Assembly (NCBI GenBank): GCA_030280995.1
Contig: JASXTE010000016.1
Span: 18,109,501 to 18,173,500 of the forward strand
Direction: 5' to 3'
DNA from: Hemileia vastatrix
Taxonomy: Eukaryota > Basidiomycota > Pucciniomycetes > Pucciniales > Zaghouaniaceae
Length of the DNA stretch: 64,000 nt
This document shows positions 55,621 through 64,000 of the stretch, piece after piece. The notes under the pieces are model-generated. The model did not search any database and was not told the origin of the DNA. It saw only the letters and a list, made by a program, of their open reading frames with translations. Positions within the stretch are counted from its first letter, which is position 1. The number at the start of each line of letters is the position of its first letter. The translations under genes and the position numbers were made by a program.

Positions 55621-58440
55621 TTCAATAAGCTTGTCAAGATCACATTGTGACAGGTAAGACATTGTTTTCCTGAACCATGCAAGATAATTGAACACAGTTG
55701 GGATGTGAATGTCCGAAAGAAATTGAATTAAGTTATTGGATGATTCCATATGTAGAAGTGTCAGTTAGAATGAGACTTTTAATCTGTTACACTTGAAAGT
55801 CTTGTATATATCAAAATTGACTTTTTTCAGTTACAAAAATTGACACTGGTTAGAAATTCTCAAAAGAGCAAAACTTAACACATTTGTAACAAGGCAAGTC
55901 ATTATTGTGAGTAATGGATAGGTAAATGGATTCAAATAGGTGATTTATTTAGATGAAATAGTACTAGAAAATTAATGATGATTTAATTATGAGAATAAGA
56001 ATTAAGATGAAGTCAATGCTAAGTGTAGAAAGTGTCTAACCTTACAAATATCAATATTGATTTTTTTCAGCTAAAAAAATCATCACTAGTTAGAAATTCT
56101 CAATGGAGCCAACTTATGAGATTAAGAATGATTAGAAAGACAGAAAATTATAGAGTAAGGTGAAGAGGTACCTAATTGTGTTTGTAATGAGGTAAACCAG
56201 TTAGTTTAGCAGCAGATAGTGCAATGGATTCAAATAGATGATTGATAAAGATGAAAGAGTAATAGAAAATCAATGTTGAAAATGACTATGGCCTATGTTA
56301 TTAAATATCATGTTGTTCCATCACTGCTATGAAAAATATTTTAAACCTATCAGCTAATAACATGAGATTTCATGGTTTTCATACAGCTCAGGCATAAATA
56401 TAATGTGTAGAGAATGATTAAACCAGTGTGTTGTCATCTTGAGTTATGAAGTATTAAGTTTAATTTCTAACATTATATTCAAAATATCAAGTGTTAAAGC
56501 TATGCAATTTTATATTAGGGGGGTCTTAATCATTGATATACATGCCTGGTGGACCTCATTCCAAGACTCCATGATAAATAGCTGACTATGGGGTTAGGAG
56601 TCAACCACATGATGTGAAATACTACCTACTTTTGTGCTAAGATATGGGTGTGTGTGCACCAGTGCTGAAAAATCATGATAAGGCAAGGAGTGTGTGAATA
56701 GTGTAGAGGTAGCCAAAAAAAGATGGGTTGAGGTACAAACATGCCATTTAAGTACATCTCTCCTGGGCAGGTGTACTTCAAATAAAAATGATTTACTTGA
56801 TACCAAATTTGTGAAGTGATTGAATGGTTTATGTGCTAATGTTTGAGACACCCTATTATATGTTGATATCATAAAAAAATTTATTGATTGATAATCTATA
56901 TCATCTGGTTAGTCAGTGAATACCATCCCACAAGGTTCTAAAACTCAGAAATTTATAACTGTACCCTATATACATATCTTCTACAATATTGAAACATTTT
57001 GTGTACAAAGTTAAAAGAGTCATTACTTGTTCATAGTATACATTTACCTCTGACAGGCACATGATTGGTAAAAAAAATTTAACATAAGGAGATGGAGTGT
57101 GATAATGGCATGGAAGTATCCTAACCAGGTGTGTTGAGGTACAAGCACACCATTCAAGTAAAGTTTCTGGAAGTAAGTTTATGGCACTGTTTATGCATAC
57201 AGAAAGCTCACTTTTCTTTATAACAACAACTCTACCATCCTCTCAATAACACCCATTTGCCTTCAAATAATGCCACCTCACCTCACTGAGTGCAAAAACT
57301 GTGTCATGTTTGGGTTTCAGATGGCAATGTGCTGCATACAAAAGTGAGATTTGATGTCTTATAATAAAACAGGACAACTGATCTTGCATATGTCACACAC
57401 AAGCCATGCATTATTTCATGCATGTTGCTTGTATATATGTGCATACATAGGCAGGCATAATTGAGTTGTGCAGTGTGTGTGTGATGTATGGTACTGCAAG
57501 AGGTGAGATGGTCTATGTGGTTAGATCATCGCCTGGATGGTCACTAGTTACTAACCTTGACTTTTGTGTCACATGTTTGAATCCTTGCAGCCTCACCCCT
57601 TTTAACCACACTCTCTTCATCCATGGTTGGCACACTCATTTACATGCTGGTGTCAATGTCTTATTCACCCAACAATATCTCTACTCTCCCTCAGCAACCT
57701 ATGGTGGATGGACACATGCATGAAGGCTGGAGAACCCACCCCACTTTGTCAAACACCCACTTTGCCAACCACCCCACTTTGCCATCCCCCCATTATCTGG
57801 ATGATTGTGCTTGGTCATTCACCTTAGGTCAGCTGCAGAATTCCACTTCCCTTAAATTCTTTAAAACCCTGCCCATCAAACCACAACCCCTTGAGGATTA
57901 ACCTCCACCCTTCCCCCTATGGCAACTCCATCTGTGTCCTCAAAGGCACCTAGCTCCCCCTGTTATCCTGTTAATTGCCCAGATAACTTACCCACTACAC
58001 TCATTACTCCTCACATGTACCTAGCCTATTAGTTTACAATGCCTTCAGGCTCCTAGCTGGGTGAGATTGTAAGAAATTAAAAAAAAAAATGAAGGTGCAT
58101 AGGATGAATCCCCTGCCATTTAACTCAAATTTCCCCCTTTTTTTCTTGATTAATTTTTGTGATTTCTCTCTTGTTGTTGATTTTTTGTTTTTGTTTTTGT
58201 TTTTGTTTTTGTTTTTGTTTTTGTTTTTGTTTTTTTTTGTTTTGTTTTTTTTTTTGTTTTTTTTTTTGTTTTTTTTTGTTTTTTTTTTTATGATTTCCTT
58301 ATGGTTATCTCTGGCTATTTACTCATAATAATCCTATATTTCTCTGACCCTTAACTTCTCCATCCAGAAACTAAATGTCTGAAAAAATTTTAAAATATTT
58401 TTTTTAAAAAAAAAAGGAAAAAAAACTACAAAATGTTTCT
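55621..58440. repeat. Gene-poor stretch with diverged direct duplications
   Basis: Two blocks (about 55790-55980 and 56020-56290) share TTTTTTCAG, TAGAAATTCTCAA and AATGGATTCAAATAG in the same order. Another pair (56690-56770 and 57100-57170) shares GTTGAGGTACAARCA and CCATTYAAGTA. ORFs at 57466-57901 have no recognisable domain. A (TTTTTG)n array lies at about 58180-58290. Confidence 0.5.
58180..58290 (+). repeat. (TTTTTG)n microsatellite followed by T-runs
   Basis: About eight TTTTTG units and then irregular T8-10 runs with single G. A Phe/Leu-rich ORF across it is an artefact. Confidence 0.9.
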
Positions 58441-58473
58441 TTTTAATTTTAATTTTATATTATGAATCTCAAG

Positions 58474-58886
58474 GTCTACCTGCCTCTACTCTTGCTCGAA
58501 CAATTTGCAGGAGACTTACAACTTTGCGTCCCACTTCTGAATTTCCCACAAGACCTTTTTTTTTTGATCCACCACCAACAGACACTTTTCTTGAGCCAGA
58601 TCCCCCCCTTTTTTTTTTCTCTCCCTAAGGAGGTGAGTCACTCCATTTGAAAATCCAATTTTAAGAAAGCAAACAAACTTATTCTGACATAATTATTTAC
58701 CCTGTTCAGGTATATCTTTCCCAAGTGATACTAATATTGGGATGGATTGTCCACCATGCTTCTACTCTGACCCCTGAAAACATCAGACAAGTCTATCTCA
58801 CCCACTTCCAAGAAAGAAAACACTTAATCCTAACCTACTTCCCAAACTTTTTTTTGCAGCTCAAAAAAATGAAAATGAAACTTTAG
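58474..58886 (+). pseudogene. Possible 3' end of an unknown gene
   Basis: One frame from about 58474 reads LPASTLARTICRRL and then Pro-rich sequence (FDPPPTDTFLEPDPP). A C7T10 run at about 58600 ends the frame. With one base less it would reach LPKE and a good donor, GTGAGT at 58633. The acceptor TTCAG at 58709 then opens 58 codons, VYLSQVILILGWIVHH... to TAG 58884-58886, in matching phase. Non-repetitive codons on both sides of a 77-nt intron suggest a real gene end, either broken or with a homopolymer error. No family is recognised and no upstream exon was found. Confidence 0.35.
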
Positions 58887-59197
58887 ACTTTCATACAAGC
58901 TTCCCACACGTTTTTCTGGTGATATAAACAGAAAAAGAAAGAAAGAAAATCACCAGACATCTAGTGCTTAGTTACTTGTGCTCTGCGGATTGTAGTAAAC
59001 GTTACAGACAAAGAGAATTGACAAATGCACTGTTACTGCATTTAAACATAAGTGAGTTATCTCGACAGCGGGAGGGGAGGGTTGTGAAGGCAAGATGAAT
59101 AGCGAGTAGATGGATATGCATATTCAACATTCCGATCGATCGGCCCGGCTGGTTTTCTTGACCTTCCTGACCGTGCGCGGAATTTCTTCAATCAGTC
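58887..59197 (+). promoter_or_regulatory. Upstream region of the acyl carrier protein gene
   Basis: About 310 bp of non-coding DNA. A short GC-richer segment (59065-59180) contains GATCGATCGG. No convincing TATA box was picked. Confidence 0.35.
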
Positions 59198-60003
59198 ATG
59201 TGGTCAATCACGAGCAAAGCTTGGTCTTCACCTTCTTTCAGCGTCTTCAAAAGCAACTTCTCTGTCCTACGTTGCATACACCATCACTCCTCCCAACATA
59301 TCCGCTTGCCATTCACTCCTCGTTCCTTCCTCTTATCATCTAATCATCCTACAACAACTTCACTTCTTGTAAAGTCTTATCCTCCGTTTTATCAGCACAC
59401 ACTTCAACAGCAAATTAGATTTGGAAGCAGTGGATCGTTGAGTCGTGAAGATATTCAACGTCGGGTGTTGGAGGTCTTACAAAGTTTTGAAAAGTGTGAT
59501 CCTGCTAAAGTATGTCTTTCTTTTCATTGATCTATATCTATGTATCCATGGGCCCTATGTACATAAAAGAGCTTGATGGTTGTATAGAAGAGAATGATGA
59601 TGAATAATGGTTGATCCAATAAATCTATACACATGTATGTGTATGTATGTGTATGTATATGTGTGTGCGGGTTGGATTGAAAATAGATCACCCCAACGGC
59701 GTCATTCACATCAGACTTATCTTTAGACTCTCTGGATGCAGTGGAAGTGGTGATGGCGATTGAGGAGGTGAGGACAGACAAGCTGGATGATTGGTTTGTT
59801 AGATGGAAGAAGATTGAAAAGGATGGTGATTGGTTGCAGGAATTTTCGATAGAGATACCGGATGAAGAGGCAGACAAGATCACGTCGGTTGAAGAAGGTG
59901 AGTGGTGAAGAAGAAGTATCTGAAGGAGATGGAGGAACGGAAATCTGATGTTGTGTGGTGGACAGCAATCTCGTACATTGAGCGAACACCGGAGGCAATT
60001 TAG
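59198..60003 (+). CDS. ACP1: Mitochondrial acyl carrier protein (4 exons)
   Basis: Exons 59198-59509, 59687-59767, 59840-59897 and 59966-60003. Introns of 177, 72 and 68 nt begin GTATGT, GTGAGG and GTGAGT and end in AG. The product is 162 aa. Residues 1 to about 75 are rich in Ser, His and Arg with few acids, a mitochondrial presequence. The carrier domain starts at [13 protein letters not shown]. It has the phosphopantetheine site [14 protein letters not shown] (Ser about 119), then [14 protein letters not shown], and ends [12 protein letters not shown], all typical of the ACP/NDUFAB1 family. The protein carries acyl chains for mitochondrial fatty-acid (lipoate) synthesis and is a subunit of complex I and a partner of LYR proteins. 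The ATG at 59110 is out of frame. The next gene starts 218 bp downstream on the same strand. Confidence 0.92.
59634..59668 (+). repeat. (TGTA/TG)n microsatellite in ACP intron 1
   Basis: TGTATGTGTATGTATGTG-like array inside the first intron of the ACP gene, shortly before its acceptor at 59686. Confidence 0.85.
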
Positions 60004-60104
60004 GAAGCGAAGATGGGGAGGGGGAGGAATATGGAATAAAGTGAGCTATGCAATATGGAGAGAGACGTATGCAATGCAATATCCAAGCCCTGCTGCCCCG
60101 TGAG

Positions 60105-60221
60105 ATGAATATGAATATGAATATGAATATAAGTTTAGTTGTCTTGCCTCCATTTTCCTTCTTCTTTCCTTCTAACTTCCACCACCATCATCCATCCATC
60201 CATCCATCCATCCATCCATCA
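60105..60221 (+). repeat. (ATGAAT)n and (CATC)n arrays before the AMPK beta start
   Basis: ATGAATATGAAT units lie at about 60105-60130, and about nine CATC units at about 60186-60221, directly before the ATG. The frame of the downstream gene is open through both. Translated, they would read Met-Asn and His-Pro-Ser-Ile repeats. Confidence 0.9.
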
Positions 60222-62692
60222 ATGGGCAACACTGCCTCACATCCTCCTCATCACTCAAAGCGCTCGGCAGTCGCTTCTCTCGCTTCTTTCAACACAAACA
60301 AAGACCTCCATCCTTCTCGTCATCATCATTCATCTCACAATTCTTCAGCTATTCCTCCCCGGAGAAGGAAATCCGTTGACTTTCCTGATCTAGACCCTTC
60401 CCTTCAGTTCTCAAAACCCCCTCCCTCCCCTTCTCACGTCTCTCACGCGCCAAATTCCACTCTTCCCTCTCCCTCTCCTCTCCCAATCTCTTCTTCTTCC
60501 TCTTCCTCGGCTTCTTCCTCTAATAATCCTTCCCCTTCTTCTCCTTCTGCCTTCACTTCAAATCTTGTCTCTTCTCTTCCTCCTCCCCTCAACTTCCATC
60601 TGAAATTACCCCATCACACTCGCGCATCTCGTCATTCCAACCCTATCCTCCCTCATTCCCCAAACCTTGCTTCTTCTCTTCCTCCCGATCATCATCCACC
60701 CTTATCAATCTCTACATTACCTCCCCTTCCCACAAATCTATCCTGTCATAATATCCATCTTCCCTCTTCTTCTCCTTCTTCTTTTGTTCCTTCTTCCAGA
60801 TCTCAACCTTTGCTTCCAAGTCAATTAACTAATCCTCCCGTTGACATTTCTGCTCATCCCATTGCCCCCTCAACAGGCGTCTTGGCTGGATTAGCTCTAT
60901 TCGACCCTGCTTCCGTCAACCCTGGCCAGCCACCTATCGATGCAGATCCCATTAACAATATCTATCATCATACTAGCATTTCTCATCTCTCTAATAGCCC
61001 CAACACCACCACTAATTATGATCCCGATCAATCGGCTGATGATCCTTCTACCCCATCACAACAACAGGATCCTGAATTGCTAGAAGGCACATCCATTGCT
61101 TCTCCTTCAATCATTCAGCCTGACATTGACTCCCTCAATCTCAACTATCCCGATATGCCTCAAAACTTCACCAGTAGTGTCTCTCAAATGACTATTGTTC
61201 CTATGGAGCAGCCTGTCGAAACCATTGTCCCTCCTCCTCCACCCCCTATTCCACAACCTTTTCCTCCACCACTTCCCATTTTGCCTTCTTCTATCTCATC
61301 CACTGATGAAATCATCAAATCTAACGCTCTCGTTGCAGCTGCCATGGCTGCAGATACCGTAGCCGCTGCTACAGCCGCTGTTCAAGCCACCCCTGCTTTA
61401 GATATCGGTGCCGGTCCAGCTGGAGTTCCCACCCTGATTACTTGGAAAGAACCTGCTAATGAGGTCTATGTCACTGGTACTTTTAGTCAGTGGAAACAAA
61501 AAATCAAACTGCGAAAGTCAGTAACTGCTACATGGTAGGGAATAACCCTTTTTTTCCATTATTATATGACTATATTATCACTACCCCCTTGCTTTTACAA
61601 AAAAAACCATCATCAGTTCTCTAATGATTTATTTGGTTAATAATATATTTGTTAAAATTTGTTTTGTTTCTTGTCGATACAAAACTTAGCGCCGGAACTG
61701 GTGAGCCATCTGCCCATTCAGATTTCTCAGCACTTGTTTTACTCCCACCTGGATCACATCGTCTAAAGTTTATAGTGGACAAGCGGTGGAAAACATCCAA
61801 GTATCTTCCTTCTGCTACTGATGATCGAGGCAATCTCATCAATTTTCTCCAAGTCAATCCTGGTGATCAACCTTTTCGTGGCCTAGGTCCTCGTGGTACT
61901 TGGAGTGGTTACACTCACGGAAATTGGGATATTCAAACTAAATCTGCCGGCACACCGTTGGCTGCTTCAGGTCCGGCAGCTGGAGGTATGATGGAGGAGG
62001 AAGATTGGAGTGATGATGAAGATGATTGGACAACTGAGATTCCCCCAGCTTTATTTCATTATGAAGATTTTCACGATCCTATTGAAGTAAATGATCAAGC
62101 TGAAGACAATCTTCACAATAAAAGGCATGAAGAACAACGTCCTGGTCAACCTGGCTATGCGGCCGAACCACCTAAATTGCCTGCTCAACTTAAAGAAGGT
62201 ATTTTGAATATGGGATCACGAGTTCCGGAAGGCAATTGTGATGATAACTCTTTGTTGGCTAAACCCGATCATTCCGTTCTGAATCATCTTGCTGCCAGTC
62301 CAATTAAACATGGTTTGTTGTCAGTTGGTGTGACTTCAAGATTTAAACGCAAGGTAAGCTTCTCAAGATTCTTTTACTCATTTATTTATTTTTTGAATAT
62401 TAATAAAATGATTATTTCGAATACCGAAAAAAAATTGATTTCCCTTCTACTTTTACATATATCTGTTGGACATCATCCCTTATGTTTATTTTTATATTTG
62501 AAATTTCGGAAAAATTGGTTTGTCTAAAATTTGTTATGGGTTCTAAATATATGATGGTCCTGCGGAATATGGGATTTTTATTCTTCTTTCATGTTTTTTA
62601 CCTCCTTCTTTACCTCAATCTACTCTATACACTTCTATTTGACATTTCCCTAGTATTTGACAACTGTATATTACAAACCTGTCGACATATAA
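60222..62692 (+). CDS. AMPK/Snf1 kinase beta subunit (3 exons)
   Basis: Exons 60222-61534, 61690-62353 and 62654-62692; introns 155 nt (GTAGGG...TTAG) and 300 nt (GTAAGC...CCTAG). The product is 671 aa. The start was chosen because it yields MGNTAS, an N-myristoylation signal like that of known beta subunits. Residues 10 to about 400 are Ser/Pro-rich and probably disordered. A CBM48 glycogen-binding domain (about 405-500: EVYVTGTFSQWKQKI, LPPGSHRLKFIVD, LPSATDDRGN) is split by intron 1. The C-terminal kinase/gamma-binding (ASC) domain (about 555-671) includes IPPALFHYEDF, PPKLPAQLKE, DHSVLNHLAASPIKHGLLSVGVTSRFKRK, and the last exon YLTTVYYKPVDI. It scaffolds the Snf1/AMPK complex and sets its location for glucose and energy signalling (Gal83/Sip2 in yeast, Amk2 in fission yeast). 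The 13-codon last exon is easily missed. Confidence 0.93.
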
Positions 62693-62980
62693 GCTGTCCA
62701 ACAAAGTGATAAAGCAAGTATAAAAAAATGAAAAATGAAAATCTTATCTTTAAACAAATAATGTGATGGAAAAGCTTAAGTATAATTGACTCATTATATG
62801 GTAACCTTGTGACTCTATCTATTTAGATACTTGCCTGTTTTGATGATCAGCTGAGGTAGAGTCCTGGACAATAAGGTCCCATAATTTTTTTAATGTTTGA
62901 TTAACCTCAAAATCATCACTCAAATTACCTGAAACTTTGCAGCATGATCTGTTTCAGCTTCTAGATTAAGCCAGAAAATA
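62693..62980. other. Intergenic DNA after the AMPK beta gene
   Basis: AT-rich 3' flank with no gene seen, ending at the Harbinger element. Confidence 0.5.
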
Positions 62981-62983
62981 TTA

Positions 62984-64000
62984 GGGGGTATCAAAGTTGA
63001 CCAATCTGCAATTAGGGATCAGGAATTTTTTTTTCCCAGGTTCAGACATAATTGATTGCGGAAGATTCTTATCCACTAGCCCTGGGGCTAGTGGGTAAGG
63101 AATCCACAATAATGCATTATCCTGCCTCTTATACCCCAATTTCCATTCCTAATTCCTGATCCCAAACTCATCACATCCATGATGGATTTTTAAGAAAGTC
63201 ACATGACTTATAATTGCTGATGCCATCCTTAAGTCTTTCCTCACTCTATGCTACTTAATTTTTGGTAGCAAACACTTAATGTTTTTTTCTATCTACACAC
63301 CCCAACTGCACATTTGGCAGTGAATTCCCACTTCCCTCATCACATAAACCTTCCACCAACAACTATGAAACACCACTCTACTAGGGAGCTTCATCACTCA
63401 ACTATGAATGCTATCACTTTACTTTTAGTTCTTTACTATAAAACAGACTTTGATTTGGAAGATGCTTTAGCCTATATGTGTTTTCTTTCCAAAAAGTGTT
63501 ACATCATCACCAGGGGGCCAAATCTTTATCATGATCCCTGATATGTTCTGGCCTCCATTCTCAACATTCCTCATTTAAACTTCACCCAACTTTTTAGAAC
63601 TTCTCCCGATTCTTTCTTCAAACTTTATCAACTCATCTCCAATCATCCTATCTTTCATAACAATTCCCATAACAAACAGCGTAATCCTGCCATCCAACTT
63701 GCTGTTGCGCATGTTGCTTTGGCTCAAATGGAAACGGTGCTGCTGTAAGATGTTTGGATAATCTCTTTAACATAGGATATGGTACCATGATATTATACAC
63801 CAAGTGCTGTATGATTGCTATCCTTTCCCTCAAGTCTCAAACACTTGCTTGGCCAACTCCAGAACAGTGACTTGAATCCTCTCAAGTAATGCAAGCTGAA
63901 GGTTTCCCTGGCTGTGTAGGATTTGTTGATGGCACAACTATACCTTTGAGTCAAAAGCCTGCTTATGATGGCAACCATTATTTTGATTGCAAAAAAAGGT
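62984..64000 (+). mobile_element. Left part of PIF/Harbinger element H3 (runs off the window)
   Basis: The TTA at 62981-62983 is followed by GGGGGTATCAAAGTTGACC, the same terminal repeat as at 17866 and 2667. The sequence after it matches H2 reversed through CCCAAACTCATCA and GGTAGCAAACACTTAATG into the transposase. The other end lies outside the window. Confidence 0.85.
63314..64000 (+). pseudogene. Harbinger DDE transposase N-terminal part (H3), broken and truncated by the window
   Basis: Frame one (63314-63541) covers the N-terminal region (DFDLEDALAYMCFLSKK, ITRGPNLYHDP). Another frame carries on with NIPHLNFTQLF and SFFKLYQLISNHPIF, then NPAIQLAVAHVALAQ near 63690. A shift near 63725 leads to NIGYGTMILYTKC, and finally GFPGCVGFVDGTTIP with the first catalytic Asp near 63928 and YDGNHYFDCKK at the window edge. 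Stops occur, for example TGA near 63870. It is about as decayed as H2. The remaining D and E residues would lie beyond 64000. Confidence 0.75.

Noticed and set aside
57466..57901. Overlapping ORFs of 66-92 codons
   Set aside because: No splice-consistent exon set and no recognisable motif. The overlapping frames are equally open.
58089..58328. Phe/Leu-repeat ORF
   Set aside because: Translation of the (TTTTTG)n microsatellite.
59524..60079. Minus-strand ORFs over the ACP gene
   Set aside because: They are antisense shadows of exons whose + strand translation matches the carrier domain clearly.
62482..62709. ORF in the last AMPK beta intron
   Set aside because: It spans an intron. The true last exon within it is 62654-62692 in the frame giving YLTTVYYKPVDI.

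Overview
The window looks like AT-rich nuclear DNA of a filamentous fungus, most likely a basidiomycete and possibly a rust (Pucciniales). This is inference from three things: short GT-AG introns (54-77 nt in most genes), nested chromodomain-bearing Ty3 retrotransposons, and PIF/Harbinger transposons with a SANT-like partner ORF. No taxon-specific marker was identified.

Layout. 1-2670: right part of a PIF/Harbinger element with a broken SANT-like ORF, plus a ~95 bp tandem repeat. 2671-12169: an old LTR of family C (minus strand) split by Ty3 element A (3087-11502), which is decayed but has paired 784-bp LTRs. 12170-16280: gene-free AT-rich DNA with two pyrimidine/purine-switch tracts, one a long imperfect palindrome. 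16280-17869: a Harbinger transposase pseudogene with its terminal inverted repeat. 17870-28426: young Ty3 element B (18534-28259; 1501-bp LTRs differing at about 5 sites, TSD ATATG), inserted head-on into an older LTR of its own family. 28427-51793: a decayed second copy of family B ('element 3') broken by three later insertions: a solo LTR of family C (30107-31244, TSD GTTTT), a gag-only LTR element E (about 35346-40661), and a Ty3 chromodomain element D (43033-51446, TSD GTTCA) inside its 3' LTR. 51794-58440: gene-poor DNA with a four-unit 384-bp satellite and a Ty1/copia remnant. 58474-62692: host genes, comprising a possible unknown gene end, a mitochondrial acyl carrier protein gene (4 exons) and, 218 bp further on, an AMPK/Snf1 beta-subunit gene (3 exons). 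62984-64000: the left end of a third Harbinger element.

Most notable. (1) Families A and B share an unusual gag architecture. A short leader exon is joined by a 58-nt intron to a basic coiled-coil ORF (ORF1) that overlaps the Gag frame, and a second 58-nt intron straddles the ORF1 stop. Both lengths are the same in every copy where the intron survives. If intron 1 is retained in B, the same start codon reads straight into Gag-Pol, so splicing could choose between two products. (2) Element D carries an antisense, intron-containing gene between pol and the 3' LTR. Its cysteines fit the fungal Zn(II)2Cys6 spacing exactly, and it is open over 290 codons although the element's own gag-pol has many stops.

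The two confirmed host genes are unrelated in mechanism: mitochondrial acyl carrier/lipoate and complex I support, and Snf1/AMPK energy signalling. They are co-oriented and close together. All coordinates come from manual reading; introns are predicted from splice signals and frame, with no transcript evidence.
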